Positions 54,001 through 59,793 of a stretch of DNA of 64,000 nucleotides are shown here, one piece after another. This stretch comes from Hymenobacter sp. CRA2. GTDB lineage: Bacteria > Bacteroidota > Bacteroidia > Cytophagales > Hymenobacteraceae. How positions within the stretch are numbered: the stretch's first letter is position 1; every line of letters begins with the position of its first letter. The DNA is taken from assembly GCF_002007105.1 (NCBI RefSeq), contig NZ_MVBC01000001.1, positions 124,001 to 188,000 on the forward strand, given 5' to 3'. The notes below the pieces were generated by a model. That model was not told the origin of the DNA and made no database searches. It saw only the letters and a list, made by a program, of their open reading frames with translations. Made by a program: the position numbers and the translations under genes.

Positions 54001-54466
54001 GCTGCTGCGCAACACCGTCCAGCCCGAGGAACCGGTAGCCGATTACCTGCAGCGCGTGCAGGACAGCTTCCTCGAAGACCTCAGCTACGACTCCTACCCC
54101 TTCCTGCGGCTGGTAGACGAGCTGCCCGGCGTAGGCCCCGAGCTGCTGCCGGCCACGGGCTTCCTGAATTACCACAACTACCAGCACGTCAGCACCTCCG
54201 TCTACGAGGCGGCGCTACTGGACGCGCCGAGCACCCTCGAGCTGATAGCGCCCATGCAGCGCGCCTTCGGCCTGACCGTGACGGAATACGCCAACTGCCT
54301 GCAGCTGCAATTCAAGTTCAACCCCGCCGCCTTCCCGGCGGTCAGCAGCCAGGTCACGGTGGACAACTTCCTAGCTCTGCTTCGGCAGGTCATCCATCAT
54401 CCGCTACGTCGCCTCGACGAGCTCCGGCAGCGCGCGGCCGCTTCCGCCGATCTGCTCAACCAGTAA
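48062..54466 (+). CDS. NRPS 3: A-T-C-A(Tyr/Phe)-T-C, terminal condensation domain
   Basis: A 2,134-residue synthetase that begins directly in an A domain. Order: A5 (about 1-525; YTSGSTGAAKAI near 177, NGKVDK near 516); T5 (GGHSLRA, about 573); C6 (about 615-1040; HHIISDGWS); A6 (about 1075-1580); T6 (GGSSLKA, about 1627); terminal C7 (about 1685-2120; HHILTDGYS). No thioesterase or reductase follows. A5 has an unusual core-3 motif and the code DARHLSLLIK, which I cannot assign (its middle resembles the Ser code). A6 code DASTIAAICK suggests Tyr or Phe. I prefer the ATG at 48062 (MDKKVIHRVFEAQ); a GTG at 48029 is the only in-frame alternative. C7 is the likely release or ring-closing domain. 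Confidence 0.93.
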   Translation: MDKKVIHRVFEAQVGTFADAVAIESGSRRITYQELNGQANRLAHLLQTTGCGRETIVPVVAPASIELVGAMLAVFKSGGVYLPVDLAFSERLLTQVFTDTYEGIVVVAAEWEAELRQLTERLGVVIQHLIVLETAQAPRLLSQTAAGLQAVAYAETPAWQDNLTQVVTGTDSNYIFYTSGSTGAAKAIVGAHASLSHFIHWEVREFGLGPDTRVSQLIQVTFDASLRDMFVALLSGGTLCIPPAAVKENPLQLLDWLARTGITLVHCVPSLFRVLTAEWQKNPDAYFDLSQLAHVLMSGEALFARDVVNWRSVAGFGTQLVNLYGATETTLIKTFYRIGEVGPNPAQPIPIGVPISNTSVAVVKDGRMCKPGEVGELYIKTPFATKGYFRNEALTQQCFVQNPLQTQDKDIVYKTGDLGCWLPDGNLELQGRLDGQVKVNGIRVELPDVERALRTVAGVTGAVVKPHHSERGTSLAAYYTGTQQDPAQLREALLQELNAQVIPSWFVWLPAFPLNLNGKVDKHALPQPQQVAGETRFQPPVGEVETTLAACWQDVLGHEAFGRLDSFFGVGGHSLRAIQLVSRISKAFGVQLRVADVFTRPTLAAQAALIGGSLQTTYEQIQPVPASAHYPLSPAQRRLWILSQFEESAVAYHMPSAFVLEGQLQLDALQTALAGLVARHEILRTVFREDERGEVRQFVQPADNEFPLNYIDFRGVAEQLTAVQAAVQAAAMQPFDLAHGPLLRVSLFQTADDRWVFAYVMHHIISDGWSMGILVSELLAAYNALVRQQPYAPAPLRIQYKDYAAWQQAQLSGELLVAHRQFWLTQLGGELPVLELPLDKKRPTQQTFNGASLSRRWDTATGGALRARCQEQDGTLFMGLVAAINALLYRYTGQEDIILGSPTAGREHLDLENQIGFYISTLVLRNRFSGQQSFQELLGQVRQVCLDAFEHQAYPFDTLVDDLRLKQDRSRNALYDVALTLQNTSRRDDGPQHMEQVSILPYESSERLICRSDLLFVVTEDGDALHVVLEYNRDLFEQATAERLLTHLEQLIQGLTANPAAPIRDINYLNAQEQAQLVTGFNGVAVPYPQQTIVALFEQQVRTYPEQPAVVFEGTTLTYRELDEQANRLAHHLQGAYGVGPDELVGIMLDRSEKMIISILAVLKAGAAYVPIDPEYPAARKDYILQDTGLKLLLTQLDYLFDLTQFTGELFAVDVQLDGLDTPITAPNAGIRPEHLAYVIYTSGSTGMPKGVMIEHAGIANTIQAQCAAFDIRPGERGLQFASSSFDASVSEIFIILAAGGTLHVIGEGTKKNPAQLERYLATHQIDIATLPPAYLQLLSPEGLRPMRKLITAGEAAIRHKVSEYARHGQYYNAYGPTEVSICGTIYPAAMGQPIEAPSVPIGAPIANATIYIVDDALALTPVGVVGQITIGGAGLARGYWHNPELTAEKFVPNPFVPGQRMYLTGDLGRWLPDGNVEFVGRKDNQVKINGYRIELGEIEQVLLRQPTVKEAAALVREDRDGNRSLVAYYVPTHPDAPQLESLRAALTEQLPGYMVPGYFVPVDQIPVTASGKIDRKKLPEPAGLAQADEATHVAPRTELEHQLTAIWEKYLGRTDVGVTDDFFALGGSSLKAMLIIKQITDELGYSLPIKVLFAEKSVEGVAQYLLSQEPAPTTSLAPLPAEPALHIPVSYNQRNYFSAWNMGTDVVVESYEYEQLDLPAFQWAVTQLVHRHEILRTVFVEEAGTVRQQVLPPAAVPSAVAAPVILASDEQLQELLTQESRRTFDLSRAPLFGVSIYQLAGAAGFRVVATLHHILTDGYSAGVLQAELQQLYAAYLQHGPDAPALPPLPNQYQDFARWQHEFVRSAEGQAHRTYWLNKLRGIEASIPLLSPAELAARRSTPAVLMTTAVSGELYAELQRFVREQGLTQPALLLATLALFVHQLQGHTDVTLSATVSSRNSRFYRDLDVSGLIGFFANVLLLRNTVQPEEPVADYLQRVQDSFLEDLSYDSYPFLRLVDELPGVGPELLPATGFLNYHNYQHVSTSVYEAALLDAPSTLELIAPMQRAFGLTVTEYANCLQLQFKFNPAAFPAVSSQVTVDNFLALLRQVIHHPLRRLDELRQRAAASADLLNQ

Positions 54467-54509
54467 GCTTTTACCTCTCCCCACCACTACCCGAATTCTT
54501 TCACCAACC

Positions 54510-56147
54510 ATGAAAAACGAACTGTACTACCTCAAGCCTAACGTTATCATCGAGCCGCTGGTGGACCGCTGGTATGCCTGGACGCACCTCATCTCGCCCG
54601 CCACGGGGGCGATGAACCTGCTGGGGCGCCACCTGAAAATCATGAACTCCTACATCCAGGCGCCGCACATTCACGCGGCGGCGGTCAAAAACCCCAAAAT
54701 GCTGGGCGGGCCGTTCATGGACTACGGCGGCAAGCGCGTGGACGAGGTGAAGCAGCTGCGCAGCGAAACCATGGCCCGGCAGGCCAAGGCCATTGAGCTG
54801 GGCGAAGCCATCAGCGAGTTGGACAAGCTGCTCAAGGCGCACCCCAAAGGCTATTCGCTGGAGGGCCTGTACGCGCAGGTGCCCGAGCCGCTGAAAGGCT
54901 ACGTGGAGCTGGTATACGACTTGAACAACAACCTCTCGTTCCGCGTGTTTGAGTCTCTGCTCTACAAGAGCGAGTACTACTCGAAGGCTTCGCAGAGCAT
55001 CGCGCTGTGGGAAACCAACAACGACGAGCGGCCTTTCTGCCTGAGCACCCCGCAGCTGGATGCCCCGCACATCCTGCACCTGGACATGCCCTTCGACCAC
55101 GCCGGCATCGATGCGCTGAGCCGCATGAAGCGCACGCCCCGGCCCATCGACGAGATTGCCGAAATCATGGGCATTGAGGCCGCCGACCGCCCCTTGTTCG
55201 ACACCTTCTTTACCCAGCAGGCCCACCCTACTTACCAGAAGTACACCGGCGACAAAGCCCGCATGCGCTACTTCGGCCACGCCTGTATTCTGATCGAGAC
55301 GAAGGACGTCACCATCCTGGTCGACCCGCTCATCAGCTACTACGGCTACGAGTCCAGCGTCGACCACTTCTCCGACATCGACCTGCCGGACGAAATCGAC
55401 TACGTGCTCATCACGCACAACCACCAGGACCACATCGTGCTGGAGACGCTGCTGCCGCTGCGCCACAAGATCAAGAACATCATCGTGCCCACCACCACCA
55501 GCGGCGCCCTGCAGGACCCCAGCCTTAAGCTGGCCTTCAAGAGCATTGGCTTCGATCAGGTGCGGGAAATCGACGAGATGGAGGAGATTAAATTCGGGGA
55601 CTGCACGATTACGGGGCTGCCCTTCACGGGTGAGCACAGTGACCTGAACATTCACGCCAAGATGTGCTTCCACGTGGCGCTGAACAAGTTCAGCTTCCTG
55701 TTCGTGGCCGACTCGCGGGTGATGGAGCCCAAGCTCTACCAGCACGTGCACCGCGACCTGGGCGACGTGGACGTGCTCTTCGTGGGGATGGAGTGCGAAG
55801 GCGCCCCGCTCTCGTGGCTGTACGGCCCGCTGCTCACCGAGGAACTCGCGCGCGAGCATGACCAGTCGCGCCGCCTCGCCGGCTCCGACTTCGAGAAGGG
55901 CATGCACCTCGTGGACATCTTCCGCCCCAAGGAGGCTTACGTGTACGCCATGGGCCAGGAGCCGTGGCTGGAGTTTATCAGCAGCCTGAAGTACACCGAG
56001 GAGTCCAAGCCCATCGTGCAGTCCAACATGCTGGTGGCGGAGTGCATCAAGCGCGACATCGTGGCCGAGCGCCTGTTCGGCGAGAAGGAGCTGCTCTACG
56101 ACTACGAAACCAAGCTGGCCGAACGCCTGGAGGCCGTCAGCTTATAG
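54510..56147 (+). CDS. CmlA-like di-iron beta-hydroxylase (metallo-beta-lactamase fold)
   Basis: 545 residues: a roughly 245-residue N-terminal domain and a C-terminal metallo-beta-lactamase-type domain. The size and plan match CmlA, the chloramphenicol-pathway mono-oxygenase that beta-hydroxylates an aromatic amino acid held on a carrier domain. Candidate metal ligands are H303, H305, D307 and H308 (THNHQDH), E375 (FTGEHSD), D401 (FVADSRV) and E428 (GMECEGAP). With CmlA numbering as I remember it (H305, H307, D309, H310, E377, D403, E430) every position matches at a constant offset of two, including the Glu replacing the third MBL histidine. It should therefore be an O2-dependent hydroxylase rather than a hydrolase, perhaps acting on one of the Tyr-type residues. 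It follows NRPS 3 by 43 bases. Confidence 0.82.
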   Translation: MKNELYYLKPNVIIEPLVDRWYAWTHLISPATGAMNLLGRHLKIMNSYIQAPHIHAAAVKNPKMLGGPFMDYGGKRVDEVKQLRSETMARQAKAIELGEAISELDKLLKAHPKGYSLEGLYAQVPEPLKGYVELVYDLNNNLSFRVFESLLYKSEYYSKASQSIALWETNNDERPFCLSTPQLDAPHILHLDMPFDHAGIDALSRMKRTPRPIDEIAEIMGIEAADRPLFDTFFTQQAHPTYQKYTGDKARMRYFGHACILIETKDVTILVDPLISYYGYESSVDHFSDIDLPDEIDYVLITHNHQDHIVLETLLPLRHKIKNIIVPTTTSGALQDPSLKLAFKSIGFDQVREIDEMEEIKFGDCTITGLPFTGEHSDLNIHAKMCFHVALNKFSFLFVADSRVMEPKLYQHVHRDLGDVDVLFVGMECEGAPLSWLYGPLLTEELAREHDQSRRLAGSDFEKGMHLVDIFRPKEAYVYAMGQEPWLEFISSLKYTEESKPIVQSNMLVAECIKRDIVAERLFGEKELLYDYETKLAERLEAVSL

Positions 56148-56171
56148 CCAGCTCACAGCCAATGCCATAAC

Positions 56172-56202
56172 CCGCTCCACCGACTCCAAACCGGTGGAGC
56201 GG
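56172..56202 (+). other. Intra-operon stem-loop
   Basis: A perfect 11-bp stem (CCGCTCCACCG with CGGTGGAGCGG, 9-base loop) between the hydroxylase and thioesterase genes. No T tract follows, so it is more likely an mRNA-stability or attenuation element than a full terminator. Confidence 0.5.
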
Positions 56203-56260
56203 CCGCCGGCTCCGGCTGACGGCCGTGTCCATTCCAAGAATTAACGTCCGCTCTGTTTTT

Positions 56261-56983
56261 ATGAAAAAAGTTCAGCTGTTTCTCTTGCATTTCGCCGGCG
56301 GCAACCGCTATTCCTTCCAGTTCCTGGAGCCCTACCTGCCGGAGGTAGAATTTATCCCGCTGGAGCTGCCCGGCCGGGGCCGCCGCCACGCCGAGGCGCT
56401 GCTGCTAGATATAGACGCCGCCGCCGATGACCTCTGCCGCCAGATTATCGCGCTGGGTCCTACCGATTACGTGCTCTACGGGCATAGCATGGGCGCCTTG
56501 CTGGCCCTGAAAGTTGGGGCCCGGCTCGAAGCGGCCGGCTACCCGCCCGCGCACGTGGTGGTAAGCGGCAACGCGGGCCCGGGCAGCAGCCGGGGTCTGA
56601 AGCGCTACCAGCTGCCCCGTACGGCCCTAAAGGCCGAGCTGCAGCAGATGGGTGGGGTGCCGGCCGAGTTTTTGGAGCACGAGGAGCTTTTTGACTTCTA
56701 CGAGCCCATCCTGCGCGCCGACTTCCAGCTGGCGGAGCTAGGCAGCCACGCCTCGTTTGCGCCCCTGCAGGCGCCGCTCTTTGCCCTGATGGGCGACGAG
56801 GAAGCCACCAGCCCGGAGATAGGCAACTGGGCACGCTTCACCGCGGCAGAGCTGAAAGCGGCCCTACTGCCGGGCGGGCACTTCTTTATTCATCAGCACG
56901 CCGAGCGGCTGGCCGACATCATCCGGGGCTGCTACCAGCGCCGCCGCACTGCTGCCGCTCACGCTGCTCACCTCACCTGCTAA
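56261..56983 (+). CDS. Type II thioesterase
   Basis: A 240-residue stand-alone editing thioesterase of the kind that removes mis-primed acyl groups from carrier domains of NRPS/PKS lines. Visible: FLLHFAGGNRYSF oxyanion region, LELPGRGRR, nucleophile S76 in YGHSMGAL, acid D179 in LMGDEEAT and H207 in LPGGHFFI. The ATG at 56261 (MKKVQLFLLH) gives the normal start; the frame is open back to 56225. It is too short and of the wrong type to be the chain-terminating domain, though it could assist release since no in-line thioesterase exists. FAAL starts four bases after its stop. Confidence 0.93.
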   Translation: MKKVQLFLLHFAGGNRYSFQFLEPYLPEVEFIPLELPGRGRRHAEALLLDIDAAADDLCRQIIALGPTDYVLYGHSMGALLALKVGARLEAAGYPPAHVVVSGNAGPGSSRGLKRYQLPRTALKAELQQMGGVPAEFLEHEELFDFYEPILRADFQLAELGSHASFAPLQAPLFALMGDEEATSPEIGNWARFTAAELKAALLPGGHFFIHQHAERLADIIRGCYQRRRTAAAHAAHLTC

Positions 56984-56987
56984 GCCC

Positions 56988-59027
56988 GTGCAGACACCCC
57001 GTACTATAGCGTCTTATCTTCGGGCCGGCGCCGCTGCTTTCCCCCACAAGCGAGCCTTTGGCTACCTGGAGGACGGCAGCACGATTGGCCCCGAGTGCAC
57101 GTATGCCTCCCTGCTGACGCGCGTCTTGGCGCTGGCCGATTATCTGCGCGCCAGTGGCCTGAGCGGGCACCCCGTGCTGCTGCTTTATCCGGAAGGCCTG
57201 GAGTTCGTCACGGCTTTTCTGGCCTGCCAGGAAGCGGAAGTGGTGGCGGTACCCATGTTCCTGCCCCGCAGTACGCGGCACATGGCCCGCCTGGGCCACA
57301 TCATTGCCGATGTGGACGCCCGCGTTATCCTGACCACATCGGGCCTCGTTAACAAGATCCAAACCGGCTTGCGGGACTACTCCGGCTTCGAGCAGCTGCA
57401 CATCCTGCCGACGGATGCCGATCAGCTGGCGGGGGGCGTGCCGCAGCTGCTGACGCCCGTTGCCAGCCGCGGGTTGGCCTTTGTTCAATACACCTCCGGC
57501 TCCACCGGTAACCCCAAGGGCGTGGTCATCAGCCACGAGAACTTGCTGCACAACCAGGCCTTGCTCGCCGAAACCTTCGCGGGCAATGCCGAGAGCATCA
57601 TCTTTTCCTGGCTGCCCTTCTACCACGATATGGGGCTCATCGGCAATATCCTGCACGCCGTGTACCTGGGCGCTACCTGCCTGCTCATGTCGCCGCTGCA
57701 CTTTATGCAGCAACCGATGCGTTGGCTCAAGGCCATCGACCGGTACCGGGTGACGCACAGCGGCGGCCCCAACTTCTGCTACGACCTTTGCGTCGACAGC
57801 GACCCGGAGGTGGCGGCGCTGGACTTGTCCAGCTGGCAGGTGGCCTACAACGGCGCCGAGCCGGTGAAGCGCGCTACCATGGAGCGGTTTGCGGCTCACT
57901 TTGCCGGTCGCGGCTTCCACCGAAACGCCTTTTTCCCCTGCTACGGCCTGGCCGAGGCCACGCTGCTGGTAGCCGGTGTCAAAGCCCCGGGCGCGGCCTT
58001 CCGGTCGGTGCTAGTGGAGCGGGCCGCGCTGAACCAGGGGCGAGTAACGCTGCTGCCGGAGGAAGCAGCTGCCGACGACCACGGGACGTACCTGGTGTCG
58101 TCGGGGCGGGTGCCCGCCGGCATGGACGTCCGCATCCTGGCGCCCCCGACGGCGGAGGGCACTGCCATCGGCGAAATTGTGCTGGCCGGGGCTAGCGTGA
58201 GCCGCGGCTACTGGCCGCTGCGGTCCGAGGATGCGCTTACGTCCGCTACGACAGAGGCTTACCTGCCCACCGGCGACCTGGGCTTCGTGCACGACGGGCA
58301 CCTGTACGTGACGGGCCGCAAAAAGGAGTTGCTCATCATCCGGGGCAAGAACTATTATCCCTACGACATCGAAAGTGCCTGCGCTACGGCCCACCCAGCC
58401 CTGCAGCGCAACGCCGCCGCGGCCGTGGCCGTCGAGGTAGAGGAGCAGGAGCAGCTGGTAGTGGTGGCCGAGGTCAAACGCGCTTTCATGCGTAACCTCG
58501 ACGTGGCCGCCATCAAGCACAGCCTGGCCAACCGCGTGGTGGAAGCCGTGGGCCTGGCCCCATTCGACGTGGTGCTCGTCGGGCCGCTGCGCATTCCGCG
58601 CACCTCGAGCGGCAAGCTGCAACGCACCAAATGCGCGCAGCTGTACCAGGAAGGCGCCTTCGATCAGGAACGGCTGGATAAAAAGCCCCTGCCGGTGACA
58701 GCGCAGTGGAGTGCTCGGACCGCCTTGCTGGCCGAGCTGAAGACCACCAAAGACCCGGATCTGGTTCGGCAGTACCTGCAGGAGCTCTTCCGGACGCGCC
58801 TGCATCAGCCGGCGCTGGAGCTGCAGCCGGATGATGAGCTGGCAACGCTGGGCATTGATTCGGTGCGGGCCATGGAGCTGGTGAACACGCTCAACCAGGA
58901 CCTGCGCATCAGCCTGGAGCCCACCTGGGTGTTCACCGCCAATACCGTGGGGGGCCTGGTGGCCACCATCGAAGTGGCCCTGTGGGTGGCCGAACCGCAA
59001 GCGGCGGGGCAGGGCATTTTACTCTGA
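56988..59027 (+). CDS. Fatty acyl-AMP ligase fused to an acyl carrier protein
   Basis: 679 residues starting at GTG. The first about 560 residues are a fatty acyl-AMP ligase: TYASLLTRVLALADYL, PMFLPRSTRHMARLGHIIADVDA, the AMP loop FVQYTSGSTGNPKG, WLPFYHDMGLIGNIL, SGGPNFCYDLCV, PCYGLAEATL and TGDLGFVHDGHLYVTGRKKEL. The C-terminal about 90 residues are a carrier domain with LGIDSVRAMEL (modified Ser about 624). FAALs activate free fatty acids and pass them to a carrier protein instead of CoA. The likely job is to supply the N-terminal acyl group to the first C domain of NRPS 1, although the gene lies at the other end of the operon. Chain length cannot be read. Confidence 0.93.
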   Translation: MQTPRTIASYLRAGAAAFPHKRAFGYLEDGSTIGPECTYASLLTRVLALADYLRASGLSGHPVLLLYPEGLEFVTAFLACQEAEVVAVPMFLPRSTRHMARLGHIIADVDARVILTTSGLVNKIQTGLRDYSGFEQLHILPTDADQLAGGVPQLLTPVASRGLAFVQYTSGSTGNPKGVVISHENLLHNQALLAETFAGNAESIIFSWLPFYHDMGLIGNILHAVYLGATCLLMSPLHFMQQPMRWLKAIDRYRVTHSGGPNFCYDLCVDSDPEVAALDLSSWQVAYNGAEPVKRATMERFAAHFAGRGFHRNAFFPCYGLAEATLLVAGVKAPGAAFRSVLVERAALNQGRVTLLPEEAAADDHGTYLVSSGRVPAGMDVRILAPPTAEGTAIGEIVLAGASVSRGYWPLRSEDALTSATTEAYLPTGDLGFVHDGHLYVTGRKKELLIIRGKNYYPYDIESACATAHPALQRNAAAAVAVEVEEQEQLVVVAEVKRAFMRNLDVAAIKHSLANRVVEAVGLAPFDVVLVGPLRIPRTSSGKLQRTKCAQLYQEGAFDQERLDKKPLPVTAQWSARTALLAELKTTKDPDLVRQYLQELFRTRLHQPALELQPDDELATLGIDSVRAMELVNTLNQDLRISLEPTWVFTANTVGGLVATIEVALWVAEPQAAGQGILL

Positions 59028-59060
59028 AGCCGGCAGACAGCATACGCAAGCAGCGCCTCT

Positions 59061-59765
59061 ATGAAAACGCTAGGTATCATCTCGGGCATGGGCACGCGGG
59101 CGGGCTTGTACTTCGTCGACAAGCTCATTGCGGGCCTGGATGCAAAACGGGACCAGGACTTCCCCGAGTTCTATTTGCACAACAACAGCCGGATTCCGGA
59201 CCGCACCCGTGCCATCGTCGGCAACGAAACGTCGCCGGAAGCGGAGCTGCTCCGCTCGTTCTCGGCCCTGGACCAGTGCAAGGCCGAGGTCATCGTCTCC
59301 ACCTGTGTGACGTCGTACTACTTCATCAACAAAATCAAGACCCGCACCCGCGCCACGGTGCTTAACCCGGTGGAGCTCCTGCGCGACAAAGTACAGCAGG
59401 AGTACGCGCCGGGCCGCAAAATCGGCCTGCTGTGCACCTCCGGTACGCTTCGCTCGCAGCTGTTTCACACGGCTTTTGCCGGCACCGGGCACGAGCTACT
59501 CACCCTCGACGCCGACCAGCAGGAGGACTTGTTCATGCGCTCGGTGTACATGGACAACGGCCTGAAATCGGCCGTCATTTCGCCGGAAGCCTACCGCCTG
59601 CTGAACGCTGCAGTGCAGGAGCTCTGCGGCCGCGGCGCCGATATCATCGTCGGGGGGTGCTCCGAGGTGCAGATCGGCATGCGGCACTGCGTACTGGACG
59701 CGGCCGTGTACCTCGATACCATGGACGTGCTGGCCAGTGCCACCCTGCGCGCCATCCAAGCCTGA
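59061..59765 (+). CDS. Aspartate/glutamate racemase family protein
   Basis: A 234-residue two-domain racemase-family protein. Motifs: GIISGMGTRAGLYFVDKL (start), HNNSRIPDRT, first catalytic cysteine C82 in STCVTSYYF and second C200 in VGGCSEVQIG. Both cysteines needed for cofactor-independent racemisation are present, but the first motif, usually CNTAH, reads CVTSY, so substrate preference may differ from Asp/Glu. In this cluster it could supply a free D-amino acid to an A domain (for example the unassigned A5). None of my specificity codes is a clear Asp/Glu code. It lies 33 bases after the FAAL gene and 28 before the exporter. Confidence 0.85.
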   Translation: MKTLGIISGMGTRAGLYFVDKLIAGLDAKRDQDFPEFYLHNNSRIPDRTRAIVGNETSPEAELLRSFSALDQCKAEVIVSTCVTSYYFINKIKTRTRATVLNPVELLRDKVQQEYAPGRKIGLLCTSGTLRSQLFHTAFAGTGHELLTLDADQQEDLFMRSVYMDNGLKSAVISPEAYRLLNAAVQELCGRGADIIVGGCSEVQIGMRHCVLDAAVYLDTMDVLASATLRAIQA

Positions 59766-59793
59766 TTTTTCTGTATTCCCTCCGTATCCGCGC

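Noticed and set aside
54510-56147. Calling the MBL-fold protein a beta-lactamase or thioester hydrolase
   Set aside because: The long N-terminal domain and the Glu ligands at the positions of the third and sixth MBL ligands fit a CmlA-type oxygenase better.
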